From Amycolatopsis orientalis DSM 40040 = KCTC 9412 (GTDB taxonomy: Bacteria > Actinomycetota > Actinomycetes > Mycobacteriales > Pseudonocardiaceae), in the NCBI RefSeq assembly GCF_000478275.1, contig NZ_ASJB01000051.1, positions 124,001 through 188,000 on the forward strand: a stretch of DNA of 64,000 nucleotides. Reading direction: 5' to 3'. The notes beneath the pieces are model-generated. The model was not told the origin of the DNA, made no database searches, and saw nothing but the letters and a program-made list of their open reading frames with translations. A program made the translations under genes and the position numbers. Below, in pieces: positions 37,867 through 46,951 of this stretch. Every line of letters begins with the position of its first letter. Within the stretch, counting starts at the first letter, position 1.

Positions 37867-38080
37867 GTCGTCCGCGAACGGTAACTTGCACGTGCATTCG
37901 CCGACGGCAAATGACCGTTCGTCGCTTGCCCGAAATCACTGATCAATGGGTGACGAATTCGGCCGCGCTAATCACTTCCATTGGATCAATGCTCCCCCAA
38001 ATGTGCAACTTGCAGCTACGCTCAGTCATTTAGCGCATGGTGGTTCACCTCGTCGTTGTGCACCGATCGGTGCCGCCGGG

Positions 38081-40162
38081 TCACAGTTGTTCCAAACGTG
38101 TACGCAGAGCGTCGGCTTCCGGGCGGCCGAGTCCGACGAAAATCGGCAACGCCTGGTCGTAGTGGCGCCGGGCTTCCTCGGGTTCGCCTTCCGCTTCGGC
38201 GATCTCGCCGAACGCCGACAGCGCCCTGGCCACCTCGAACCTCGACCCGCTGGCCTCCATGGTGGCGCGGGCGGGTCCGAGTTCGGCCCGCGCGGCGGCG
38301 AGGTCACCGGTGGCGGTGAGAGCGCGGGCGAGTTCGATCCGGGCACGGGCCACGTTGTAGTCGTCACCGTCGAGGACGTCGCGAGCCAGGGTGAGGTCGG
38401 CGATCGCGGCTTCGGCCTGCCCGATCCGCGCGCGGGTCGCGCCGAGGTTGATCAGCGCCAGCCCGACGTCGTGCCGCCGGTCCTGCCGCTCGCTGAGCGA
38501 ACGGTCCTCGGTGAACCACTCGATCGCCTCGTCGAGCCTGCCCTGCTGCAGGGCGACCAGGCCGAGCCCTTCCACGGACCGGATCTCGACGACGTGATCC
38601 CCGCCCGCCCGCGCGGCGTCGCGTCCGGCCAGATAGTGCCGGACGGCGTCGTCGTAGCGGCCGGTGCCGCGGCAGGCGGCGCCGCCGCGGTTGTGCATCA
38701 GCGCTTCGGCGGAGGAGTTGCCCCAGGCCCGTGCGCACTGGACGCCCATCTCGCTCACCCGCAGGAAGTCCGGATAGTGCTTGCGCAGCAGGAAAAGCGG
38801 CCACATCGCGGCCGCCAGTTGCCAGCCGAGCTCCGGAAGCTGCGCGTCGAGGGCCGCCTTGACCGCGGCGATGAGGTTCTCGCGCTCCAGCTCCAGCCAC
38901 GCGAGTGCCTCCTCGGAGGACTCGAACCTGACCCGCGTCGCCGGGCGGTACTCGTAGTCGTACGGGATCTCGTCCTGGTCGGGCGTGGTCAGGCTCGAGG
39001 TCGCGGAAGCCGTGTACAGGTACCACTCGAGCATGCGGCGCACGGCGATCTCGCGATCGTGCTCATTGCCCGCCGTCTTCTCCTTGGCGTGCAGCCGCGC
39101 GAGGTCGTGGAAGGTGTACCGGTCGTCGCCGCGGTCGATCAGCAGCCCGACGTCGACGAGCTGGTCCAGCAGGTCGTCGGCGACCTCGGGGCGGATGCCG
39201 ATCGAAGCGGCCGCGACACCGACGCCGAAGTCGGGGCCGGGGTGCAGGCCGAGCGCCGCGTACAGCGCGGCCGCGTCGGAGGGGAGCTCGTCATAGGACA
39301 GGTTGAAGCTGGCTTCCACCGATTGGGCCTCTTTCGTCGAGAGGGTAGCCAGTCGACGATATTCCTTCCCCAGCTCGGTGGCGATCTTCTCCAACGACAT
39401 TTTCGGCCGTCCTGCCAGCTTCGCGCTGATCGTGGTGAGGGCGATCGGCAGGCCGCCGCACAGGTCGACGATGTCGCGCGCGTGGCCTGCTTCGGCACCG
39501 ATCCGCTCGGCGCCGACCGCGCGGTCCAGCAGTTCGGCGCTGTGCGCGGAGCCGAACGGGGCCAGCTCGATCAGCTTCGCGCGATGTTCGGTCTGAAGCC
39601 TGCCCAGCCGTCGCCTCGAAGTCACGATCACGAGGCTTTTCCCGCAGGCGGGCAGCAGGGGCAGCACCTGCTCGGTCGACCCCGCGTTGTCGAGCAGCAC
39701 GAGCAGGGGCCGGTCGGCGGTCGTCGAGCGGTACAGGGCGGCGAGTTCCTCGACGTCCGCGGGCAGGCCCTCCGGTGGGACGCCCAAAGCGCGCAGGAAC
39801 CGGCCGAGCGCTTCGCCAGGGGAGAGCGGGCCGTTGGTGCTGAAGCCGCCGAGATCCGCCCAGAGCTGCCCGTCCGGGAACCGCTCACCGAGGCGGCGGC
39901 CCCACGCGGTCGCCAGCGCCGTCTTCCCGATGCCGCCCTGGCCGCTGATCAGGTGCACCGACGGCCGGTCGACGTCGGCGTCGTCCTGGGCCAGCAGGTT
40001 CTCGAGCCGCGTGAGTTCGGCCGCGCGGTTGGTGAAATGCGCCGGTGCGGGCGGGAGCTGACGCGGACCCGAACTCACCTGCCTGGTGAGCGGGGCCGCC
40101 GAACGCTGGCGCGGTACCACTGGCGTGCTGACTTCACCGTCACCCGGCATCGGGCTGCCCAT
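38081..40162 (-). CDS. NB-ARC (STAND) ATPase with TPR repeats
   Basis: This 693-residue protein has an N-terminal low-complexity segment, then an NB-ARC domain (FTNRAAELTRLENLL, P-loop ISGQGGIGKTALA, Walker B-like PLLVLLDNAG, sensor SRRRLG, and GGLPIALTTISAKLAG). A winged-helix region follows (LSYDELPSDAAALYAALGLHPG). The C-terminal 250 residues are TPR repeats. It is like the AfsR/SARP C-terminal portion but lacks the OmpR-type DNA-binding and BTA domains, and no effector domain is seen. STAND ATPases act as signal-induced oligomerising switches; this one may need a partner for output. Confidence 0.88.
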   Translation of the reverse strand: MGSPMPGDGEVSTPVVPRQRSAAPLTRQVSSGPRQLPPAPAHFTNRAAELTRLENLLAQDDADVDRPSVHLISGQGGIGKTALATAWGRRLGERFPDGQLWADLGGFSTNGPLSPGEALGRFLRALGVPPEGLPADVEELAALYRSTTADRPLLVLLDNAGSTEQVLPLLPACGKSLVIVTSRRRLGRLQTEHRAKLIELAPFGSAHSAELLDRAVGAERIGAEAGHARDIVDLCGGLPIALTTISAKLAGRPKMSLEKIATELGKEYRRLATLSTKEAQSVEASFNLSYDELPSDAAALYAALGLHPGPDFGVGVAAASIGIRPEVADDLLDQLVDVGLLIDRGDDRYTFHDLARLHAKEKTAGNEHDREIAVRRMLEWYLYTASATSSLTTPDQDEIPYDYEYRPATRVRFESSEEALAWLELERENLIAAVKAALDAQLPELGWQLAAAMWPLFLLRKHYPDFLRVSEMGVQCARAWGNSSAEALMHNRGGAACRGTGRYDDAVRHYLAGRDAARAGGDHVVEIRSVEGLGLVALQQGRLDEAIEWFTEDRSLSERQDRRHDVGLALINLGATRARIGQAEAAIADLTLARDVLDGDDYNVARARIELARALTATGDLAAARAELGPARATMEASGSRFEVARALSAFGEIAEAEGEPEEARRHYDQALPIFVGLGRPEADALRTRLEQL

Positions 40163-40471
40163 CTACCATCCCCTTTTCGGGTTAACCCCAGCGATCGCGT
40201 AGAGCATCCCGGCGGAGGTCCGAAGAGGACAGCGAAACCGGCCAAATGCGGCCGGATGGAGCAAGGGCTGTAACAGCTATGTCGTCGGGACGAAGTGCAG
40301 ATGCGCGCATTCATGAGCTACGCTCGACACGTCGGATCGGCTTGCCGGTGCGACAGCAAGGGGCTGGTACCCACTCGTTGAGAGCGTGCCGTCGTGGACG
40401 TCGCGCGAGTCGCAAGGCCAGGTGACCTGGGGCATGACCGGGAGCCTGGCCTTACGCATTCCCAGGGCCGG
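40163..40471. other. Intergenic region without a recognisable gene
   Basis: These about 310 bases contain no credible gene on either strand. They include the promoter region of the NB-ARC gene and the 3' flank of the frameshifted DUF3800-like gene. No long hairpin is visible. Confidence 0.4.
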
Positions 40472-41049
40472 TCAGGTCGGCGTATCCAGCCGGACCTCGT
40501 GCACACAGCCGCTCAACGGCTGAAAGAAAGCGTCGTCGCCGGTGAGCCTGGCCCGGACCGCCCCGGCCACGACGTCGGGGATCCACAACAGCGGCTCATC
40601 CTTGCCGAAGCGGTGTTCGATGCGAAAAGCCGTCCACTTGGGCAGGTGCAGCCCGCGTGCCGGACGCTGTCGATGTCGCGCTTGTTCAGGTCGGCTTGCC
40701 GCGCCTCGGCGACGAGGGTGTCGACGCCGACGCCGTGCAGCTCGACGACCAGCCGCTGCAGGCACATCGCGCGACTGCGCTCCTGCCTCTTCGGCCGCAC
40801 TGGAGTGCCGACGGTCACCACGTGCAGTTCATCGAAGTCGGCGATGCGCTTGGCGACCTCGAGCTTCTCCTGGTGATCCATCGGATACCAATGCAGCTTG
40901 CTACTACGACGGCTACCGCGAACATCCAGCATCACTTCGCGCAGCTCGGCGTGTCGGGCGACCGGCAGGACCGCAGCCGCGAGCACGTAGAAGCCTCCGA
41001 AGATGTCCTCGTGGAACGACTCGTCGGCGAAGGCCTGCGGCGGGGACAT
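40472..41049 (-). pseudogene. DUF3800-like protein, frameshifted
   Basis: From ATG 41049 the frame encodes AFADESFHEDIFGGFYVLAAAVL, SSKLHWYPM, an FDELHVVTVGTPV strand and LNKRDIDSVR. This fits DUF3800 (N-terminal DES metal-binding motif of an RNase H-like fold). Near 40645-40660 the natural continuation (GLHLPKWTAFRIEHRFGK, LLWIPDVVAGAVRARL) is in another frame ending at 40472. The first frame instead runs into unrelated Arg/Ser-rich sequence. A one-base deletion would explain this. It is either a recent pseudogene or a sequencing error; intact, it would be about 192 residues. Confidence 0.72.
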
Positions 41050-41138
41050 CCACTGAGCGTATGCGGCTGCCCTGACAACACTTTTCAGCGACGCGGGGCT
41101 GCCGTTCTTCCACTGGTGGAGATACCTGCGAACGGCCG

Positions 41139-42170
41139 CTATGTCGTCGGCACCACAGGCGCCCGCGTGAGGACGACGGCGAAACCGAACGCCAGCCCCA
41201 TCACGGTCAGCTCCAGCGTCGCCCACGCGGCCAGCGCCGTCCGGTTGTGCCGGATGATCCGCGGCATCAGCTTCCAGCGAGTGTAGGCGCCGAGTCCCGC
41301 GATCACGCCGGTGCACAACAGTTTGAGCAGCACCAGTTGTCCGTACGGCGTGGTGAACAGGCCTTCCCAGAACCCGATCGACGGGTTGAGCGTGATCTCG
41401 ATCAGCCCGTTGAACAGGCCGGTCGCCGCGCCGAGGAGCAGGCAGAGCGTCGCCAGTTTGGAGAACCGCGGCAGCGCGTGTGCCAGCAGTGTCCGGTTGC
41501 CGACGAGCAGCACCGCCATCGCGCCGAGCCCGCCGGTCCAGGCGACGGCGCTCATCACGTGCAGCTCCATCGAGATCATCGTGTAGTCGTGGTAGTTCCA
41601 GTTCGACGCGTGCCCGGTGACCGGCAGCGGAAGCAGCGCGAACAAGCCGAGCCCGACGCGGACCTCGGCGGGCACCTTCTCGCCGTGCTTCAGCGCGAGG
41701 ATGCCGAGTCCGGCGTGCAGCAGGGCCAGCACCGCGACGATCAGCAGCGCCTTCCCCGCGCCGACGTCGGCGATGTAGCCGCCGACGTCCGACATCGACA
41801 GCGTGCTGGAGCCCGGCCGGTATTCGGCGGTCTGGAGGATCAGCGCGACGAGCGCGGTGGTCGCCCAGACCAGCGCGGCCGCGACGCTCGCGGGCCGCGC
41901 GAGCCGCATGATCGGCTCGGAGAGCTTCGGCCGGTCGTAGCCGACCAGCACCGAAAGCAGCGCCAGCCCGATGGTGGCGACCGCCGAGATGTCCAGCAAT
42001 ACCCGCACGATCGGGATGGCGACCGAGACCACCTCGCTGACCTGCGCGACCCCGGGCACCGGGGCGGTGGCCGTCAGCGCGACGCCGATCAGGGCGCCGA
42101 CGATCCCCGCCGTCACCACGCAGAACAGGACGGCGACGCGAGCGCGCGAGGTGGTCTCGGCCTGGGTCAT
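41139..42170 (-). CDS. copD: CopD-family copper resistance membrane protein
   Basis: The 343-residue membrane protein has about eight to nine helices and the CopD pattern, including HASNWNYHDY, MELHVMSAVAWTGGLGAM, PYGQLVLLKLL and His-rich periplasmic-side positions. CopD proteins take up or handle copper together with CopC. The start overlaps the CopC stop by ATGA, and YcnI precedes CopC, giving a YcnI-CopC-CopD copper operon. Confidence 0.88.
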   Translation of the reverse strand: MTQAETTSRARVAVLFCVVTAGIVGALIGVALTATAPVPGVAQVSEVVSVAIPIVRVLLDISAVATIGLALLSVLVGYDRPKLSEPIMRLARPASVAAALVWATTALVALILQTAEYRPGSSTLSMSDVGGYIADVGAGKALLIVAVLALLHAGLGILALKHGEKVPAEVRVGLGLFALLPLPVTGHASNWNYHDYTMISMELHVMSAVAWTGGLGAMAVLLVGNRTLLAHALPRFSKLATLCLLLGAATGLFNGLIEITLNPSIGFWEGLFTTPYGQLVLLKLLCTGVIAGLGAYTRWKLMPRIIRHNRTALAAWATLELTVMGLAFGFAVVLTRAPVVPTT

Positions 42171-42730
42171 GACCCGCTCTTCTCCTTGTCACCGGCGCCG
42201 GTGCGCAGGGCGACGGTCAGTCCGATGGCGAGGAGCACGACGGCACCCGCGATCCACACCCAGATCGGCACCCCGGACGAGCCTTCGCCGCCGGTCGCCG
42301 GGGTTTTCGCGGCTTCCCCGCCGCCGCTCTTGGCCGCGTCCACGGTCGCCGGTGTCCCGGTACCCGCGGTGGTGACGGTGAACGGCACCTCGCCGGTCAC
42401 GGCGTGCCCGTCCGCGGAGAGGATCCGGTAGCCGATCTTGTACTCGCCCGCCGGCCCGAGCGGCCGCAGCGGGACGGTCACGACGCTGTCGCGGACCTCG
42501 ACCTGGCCTTCGGCCCACTGGCCGCCGCCCGGTCCGATGACCGCGATCTGGTTGACGTTCGCGTTCTGGACGTACTGGTCGAACGTGAGCGTGACCTTCG
42601 CCGGCCCGGTGGCGATCGAAGCGCCCTTCGCCGGGTCGGACGAGATCAGCACGTTGTGCGCCAGCGCCGGGGTGGCGGTGGCGAGCCACGCCACCCCGGT
42701 GATCGCCAGCGCGATGAGCGCCTTACGCAT
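42167..42730 (-). CDS. copC: CopC-domain copper-binding protein with C-terminal membrane anchor
   Basis: A signal peptide ends at TPALAHN, leaving the first His of the Cu(II) site at or near the mature N-terminus (AHNVLISSDPAKGA). The second site segment is SADGHAVTGEVPF with the Asp and His ligands. A Gly/Ala-rich linker and one C-terminal helix (VPIWVWIAGAVVLLAIGLTV) anchor it outside the membrane. It binds copper for CopD. The gene directly abuts YcnI (no spacing) and overlaps CopD. Confidence 0.9.
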   Translation of the reverse strand: MRKALIALAITGVAWLATATPALAHNVLISSDPAKGASIATGPAKVTLTFDQYVQNANVNQIAVIGPGGGQWAEGQVEVRDSVVTVPLRPLGPAGEYKIGYRILSADGHAVTGEVPFTVTTAGTGTPATVDAAKSGGGEAAKTPATGGEGSSGVPIWVWIAGAVVLLAIGLTVALRTGAGDKEKSGS

Positions 42731-43495
42731 TTACTCGGTTCCCTCGGTGTTCTTGGCGGTGGCGGTGGCGCGGCGGGCGCGCAGGGTGGCCCCGGCGCCG
42801 ACGCCGAGTCCGAGCGCGCCGACGGCCAGACCGGCGCCGCCGAGCCAGCGGGCGGTGTTGTCGGACGACGACGAAGCGTGCGACTCCTCGGCGGCCTTCG
42901 CGTTGGAGCCGTGTCCGCCGCCGTGCCCGTCACCGCTCTTCTCGGCGAGCTTCACGCTCGGCGCGGGGTGCTCCGGCTCCTCGCCCGAAGCCGGGGTCGG
43001 CTGGTCCCAGTTGACGACCTTGCCGTTCTCGTAGGTCTGGGTGGCCGGGAACTCCAGCGCGTCGATGGTGGTGGGGAACTGGCCCGCGCTGATCTGGAAC
43101 TCCTGGAACTCGCTCGAACCGGCGGCGATCTTGGTGCCGGGCTCGGCGGTCCAGGACACCTTGGTCACGGCCTCGGTGATCTGTGTGCCGGACGCGGTGG
43201 TCACCGGGGCGGGCAGCTTCGACTTGACGACTTCGGCCTTCCAGCCGGGGATCGGCTTGGTACGCACCGAGCTGAGCGCGTACTCGGGCTTGATGGTGAC
43301 CTCGACCTTGACCGTGCCGGCGTCCTTCTCCTCGTTGGGGACGCGGAAGAAGATCGACCCGTAGCCGCCCTTCTCGGGCTGGGGGCCGTAGACGTTGGCG
43401 GTGACGTGGGCCGAGGCGATCCCGGCCGAAAGCAGACCGGTGATACCGACGGTGGCGGCCAGGAAACCGGCGCGCTTGAAGACGTGCTTGGACAC
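42731..43495 (-). CDS. ycnI: YcnI-family (DUF1775) copper-binding protein
   Basis: The signal peptide ends IASAHVTANVYG, so His would become residue 1, the known monohistidine copper-brace arrangement of YcnI. The DUF1775 domain (FRVPNEEKDAGTVKVEV, PIPGWKAEV) continues to about residue 165. A His/Gly-rich stretch (GDGHGGGHG) and a C-terminal membrane helix follow. It is exported and probably chaperones copper with the CopC/CopD proteins downstream. Confidence 0.9.
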   Translation of the reverse strand: MSKHVFKRAGFLAATVGITGLLSAGIASAHVTANVYGPQPEKGGYGSIFFRVPNEEKDAGTVKVEVTIKPEYALSSVRTKPIPGWKAEVVKSKLPAPVTTASGTQITEAVTKVSWTAEPGTKIAAGSSEFQEFQISAGQFPTTIDALEFPATQTYENGKVVNWDQPTPASGEEPEHPAPSVKLAEKSGDGHGGGHGSNAKAAEESHASSSSDNTARWLGGAGLAVGALGLGVGAGATLRARRATATAKNTEGTE

Positions 43496-43563
43496 GAATA
43501 CTCCTGAACAGGATCGAACGGCGGGTTCGGGGACCTCGCCGGATTACGGGGGATGAGCCGGAT

Positions 43564-44115
43564 TCAGGAGAAGAGCGGTGGACCGCGCCTGCCGTGGACC
43601 CGGCGAAGGTCCACGCGGACGAGGTGACCGGGGCCGGCCGGACGGCCGAGTACCGGGGCCGTCGGACGGGCGGGAACGGGAAGCGCGCCGAGGATGAACG
43701 GGACCAGCGCGCGCAGGCAGGCGAGGACGCCGAGCAGCAGTCCGTCGGCCTTGGCAAGCAGCAGCGCGGTGACCAGCGTCGCCACGACGTGGGCCACGGT
43801 CATCGCGAGCCCGCCCGAGGCGGGTGCGGGAGCGTTGTGGGCGAGTTCGTGGCTGCTCAGGGAGCTGAGCACGAGATGCATCACGACCTGGCCGGCGCCG
43901 AGGTCGATGATCGTGGCCACCGGTCCCCGCGCCTTGGCGGCGAGCGCGGCGGCGTTCCAGCCGATGAGCACGGTGAGCAACAGCGTCATCGCCGTATCGG
44001 GTACTTCACCGTCCCCGAGGACGTGCGCGGTCACGGCCAGTGCCGCGGAACTCACCCCGAGCAAGCCACCACGCACAGCGCGTAACGCGCCTCGGCGATG
44101 ACTTCCCTTGCTCAC
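43564..44115 (-). CDS. Small membrane protein upstream of the copper operon
   Basis: This 183-residue protein has about four hydrophobic segments and scattered His/Met (VMHLVLSSLSSHELAHNAP). The C-terminus is basic and cytoplasmic in character (VRVDLRRVHGRRGPP). It lies 68 bp upstream of YcnI on the same strand. No recognised domain is seen; His-rich loops and context suggest a role in copper handling. The GTG start has no clear ribosome site. Confidence 0.68.
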   Translation of the reverse strand: MSKGSHRRGALRAVRGGLLGVSSAALAVTAHVLGDGEVPDTAMTLLLTVLIGWNAAALAAKARGPVATIIDLGAGQVVMHLVLSSLSSHELAHNAPAPASGGLAMTVAHVVATLVTALLLAKADGLLLGVLACLRALVPFILGALPVPARPTAPVLGRPAGPGHLVRVDLRRVHGRRGPPLFS

Positions 44116-44358
44116 GGGGTGAAGCGTATGCGACGTGCGGCGGAGCGGTCGACGTCCTCCCGGCTGGTGAGCGGTGGGAAAGTGGCCGCCGGATCGACGC
44201 GTGCGGTTGCCGCTTTACGCCGAATGGGGAACTGTTGGCTGCAAAGAAGCGGTAAACCGGGGTTTGACCGCGCGGGTTTTGGGTAGTCAGGCTCCCGATA
44301 CAGCTACTCCGAATGGGTGAGCACTCTCACTCAGAGGCGGCGGGAGAACCAGCACGCG

Positions 44359-45006
44359 ATGAACCTCTTCGAGTACATCTCGGATCGGTGGGACAGACTC
44401 GCCCTCCAAGGGCTTCTCCACGTCAGCGCGGTCGTGCAGTGCACGATCATCGCCGCCGTCCTGGGCGTGGTGATCGGGGTCGCCGTCTACCGCAGCCCGA
44501 TCGGGTCGGCCGTGGCCACGGCGCTGGCGAGCACGATCCTCACCGTCCCCTCCTTCGCCCTCTTGGGCCTGCTCATCCCGGTCTTCGGCCTGGGGGTGAA
44601 CACCACCGTCATCGCACTCGTGCTCTACGCGCTGCTGCCGATCGTGCGGAACACGATCGTCGGGCTGGGCGGCGTCGATCCGGCGGTCAGTGACGCGGCG
44701 CGCGGCATCGGCATGAGCCGGTTCGGCGTGCTGACCAGGGTGGAGCTGCGGCTCGCCTGGCCGGCCATTCTCACCGGTATGCGGGTCGCGACGCAGATGC
44801 TGATGGGCATCGCGGTCATCGCGGCCTACGCGAAGGGCCCAGGCCTCGGTTCGGAGGTCTTCTCCGGCCTCACCAACGCGGGGAGCACGAACTCCCTCAA
44901 CCAGGCGCTGACCGGGACGCTCGGTGTGGTCGTCCTCGCGCTGGTCCTCGACGCCGTTTACGTCCTGATCAACCGTTTGACCGTCTCAAGGGGTGTCCGT
45001 GGCTGA
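44359..45006 (+). CDS. Osmoprotectant ABC transporter permease (OpuCB type)
   Basis: This is a 215-residue permease with the OpuC/ProW-type pattern: FALLGLLIPVFGLGVNTTVIALVLYALLPIVRNTIVGL and VDPAVSDAARGIGMSRFGVLTRVELRLAWPAILTG as the cytoplasmic coupling loop. ATG 44359 was chosen since GGGAGAA precedes it and homologues begin there; GTG 44317 is the alternative. It is followed by the ATPase, a second permease and the binding protein, forming a complete glycine betaine/choline-type importer. Confidence 0.88.
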   Translation: MNLFEYISDRWDRLALQGLLHVSAVVQCTIIAAVLGVVIGVAVYRSPIGSAVATALASTILTVPSFALLGLLIPVFGLGVNTTVIALVLYALLPIVRNTIVGLGGVDPAVSDAARGIGMSRFGVLTRVELRLAWPAILTGMRVATQMLMGIAVIAAYAKGPGLGSEVFSGLTNAGSTNSLNQALTGTLGVVVLALVLDAVYVLINRLTVSRGVRG

Positions 45007-46177
45007 GCACGCTGAAACCGTATCCGGCGTCGAAATCGAGCTGGAGAACGTCACGAAGCGTTACCCCGGCACCCGTGAGCCCGCGGTCGACGACTTCTCG
45101 ATGGTGGTGCCCGCGGGCAAGATCGTGGTCTTCGTCGGCCCGTCCGGCTGCGGCAAGACCACGACGATGCGGATGATCAACCGGCTGATCGAGCCGACGT
45201 CCGGCCGGATCACCATCGGCGGCGACGACGCGTTGAAGCTCGACGTCGACACCTTGCGCCGTCGCATCGGCTACGCGATCCAGCAGGCCGGGCTGTTCCC
45301 GCATTTCACCGTCGCGCAGAACATCGCGGTGGTGCCCGGACTGCTCGGCTGGAACAAGAAGAAGGTCAACGACCGGGTCGAGGAGATGATGGACCTGGTC
45401 GGTCTCGATCCGGCCGACTTCCGCGACCGCTTCCCACGTCAGCTCTCCGGTGGGCAGCAGCAGCGCGTCGGCGTCGCGCGGGCGCTCGCGGCCGACCCGC
45501 CGGTCCTGCTGATGGACGAACCGTTCGGCGCGGTCGACCCGATCACCCGCGGCAACCTGCAGGACGAACTGCTGCGCCTGCAGACCGAACTGAAGAAGAC
45601 GATCGTCTTCGTCACCCACGACTTCGACGAGGCCGTGAAGCTCGGCGACAAGATCGCGGTGCTCGGCGACCAGTCGAAGATCCTCCAGTACGACACCCCG
45701 GACGCGATCCTCGCGAACCCGGCCGACGACACGGTCGCCGGTTTCGTCGGCGCCGGTGCCTCGCTGAAGCAGCTGACGCTGCTGCGGGTCCGCGACGTCG
45801 AGCTGAAGCAGGACGCGCTGACGGCGACCGTGAGCGAATCGCCGTCGGCCGTACGGGAGAAGCTGACTCAGCAGCGCAAGCATTTCGTACTGGTGCTCGA
45901 CCAGCGCCGCCGTCCGATGCGGTGGGTCCACGTGCGCGACCTGACCAAGGCGACGTCGCTGTCCACCGCGGGCAAACCGCTGCGCGACTACGTCAGTCTC
46001 CAGTCGACGCTGCAGGACGCGCTCGAGGCGATGCTCGCCGAGGGCGGCAGCGTCCCGGTGACCGGCGCGCGCGGCGAGTACGCCGGGACGATCGAGCTCG
46101 ACACCGTCATCTCGACGATCCAGCAACTGCGCGAGGAGCACGCGGACGACAACCCGGCGGAAGGGGTGACCGCATGA
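44999..46177 (+). CDS. Osmoprotectant ABC transporter ATP-binding protein with CBS region (OpuCA type)
   Basis: The 392-residue ATPase has Walker A GPSGCGKTT, signature LSGGQQQR, Walker B VLLMDEP and H-loop VTHD. The C-terminal 120 residues (KHFVLVLDQRRRPMRWVHVRDL.., SVPVTGARGEYAGTIELD) look like CBS domains, the ionic-strength sensor of this ATPase type. GTG 44999 overlaps the permease stop and is preceded by AAGGGG. Confidence 0.9.
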   Translation: MAEHAETVSGVEIELENVTKRYPGTREPAVDDFSMVVPAGKIVVFVGPSGCGKTTTMRMINRLIEPTSGRITIGGDDALKLDVDTLRRRIGYAIQQAGLFPHFTVAQNIAVVPGLLGWNKKKVNDRVEEMMDLVGLDPADFRDRFPRQLSGGQQQRVGVARALAADPPVLLMDEPFGAVDPITRGNLQDELLRLQTELKKTIVFVTHDFDEAVKLGDKIAVLGDQSKILQYDTPDAILANPADDTVAGFVGAGASLKQLTLLRVRDVELKQDALTATVSESPSAVREKLTQQRKHFVLVLDQRRRPMRWVHVRDLTKATSLSTAGKPLRDYVSLQSTLQDALEAMLAEGGSVPVTGARGEYAGTIELDTVISTIQQLREEHADDNPAEGVTA

Positions 46178-46950
46178 CGGCCGTCGATACCGGGTTCTCC
46201 ACCGAATCCTCGTCGAGAGGCGCCGAACGGGTCCGGCTGTTCGCCCAGCCCGCGGCGGTGCTGCTGATCGTCGCCGGGGTGCTGATCTGGGTCTTCGCCA
46301 GTGATCTGACGGCGACGGAGAAGGAGACGCTCAACGCCGCCGGGCTGCTCGCGGCGCTGCGCGACCATCTCGCGATGACCATCGTGGTCACCGCGATCGT
46401 GGTCGCCGTCGCGGTACCGCTCGGGGTGCTCGTGACGCGGCCTTGGGCGAGGTGGGCGGCGCCGGTGTTCCTGGCGGTCGCGAACATCGGCCAGGCCGCG
46501 CCCGCGCTCGGCGTCTTGGTGCTGTGGTTCATCGTCACCGGTGCGACCGGCGGACTGTGGGTCGCGGCGCTGCCGCTGGCGTTCTACTCGCTGCTTCCGG
46601 TGCTGCGGAACACGATGGTCGGCCTGCAGCAGATCGACCCCGCGTTGATCGACGCCGGCCGCGGTATCGGCATGTCGGCCACCGGGGTGCTGTGGCGGGT
46701 CGAGTTCCCGCTGGCCATCCCGCTGATCCTGGCGGGCCTGCGGACCTCGCTGGTGCTGGCCGTCGGCACGGCGACGTTCGGCATGTTCGTCAACGCCGGC
46801 GGCTTCGGCCTGCTCATCGACACCGGCTACAAGCTCAACCTGACGAAGGTGCTGATCACCGGCTCGGTGCTCGCCGTCGCGCTGGCACTGCTGGTGGACT
46901 GGCTGGGCGCGGTCGCGGAACAGTTCTTCGGACCGAAGGGACTCCGCTGA
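46174..46950 (+). CDS. Osmoprotectant ABC transporter permease (OpuCD type)
   Basis: The 258-residue permease has about six helices and the coupling loop IDPALIDAGRGIGMSATGVLWRVEFPLAIPLILAGLRTS. The start ATG 46174 overlaps the ATPase stop (ATGA). It forms a heterodimeric channel with the permease at 44359-45006. Confidence 0.9.
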   Translation: MTAVDTGFSTESSSRGAERVRLFAQPAAVLLIVAGVLIWVFASDLTATEKETLNAAGLLAALRDHLAMTIVVTAIVVAVAVPLGVLVTRPWARWAAPVFLAVANIGQAAPALGVLVLWFIVTGATGGLWVAALPLAFYSLLPVLRNTMVGLQQIDPALIDAGRGIGMSATGVLWRVEFPLAIPLILAGLRTSLVLAVGTATFGMFVNAGGFGLLIDTGYKLNLTKVLITGSVLAVALALLVDWLGAVAEQFFGPKGLR

Positions 46951-46951
46951 C

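Noticed and set aside
37946..40273. A 775-codon open frame on the + strand opposite the NB-ARC gene
   Set aside because: Composition is Arg/Gly/Gln-rich without domains, while the minus strand encodes a clear NB-ARC/TPR protein. It is a high-GC shadow frame.
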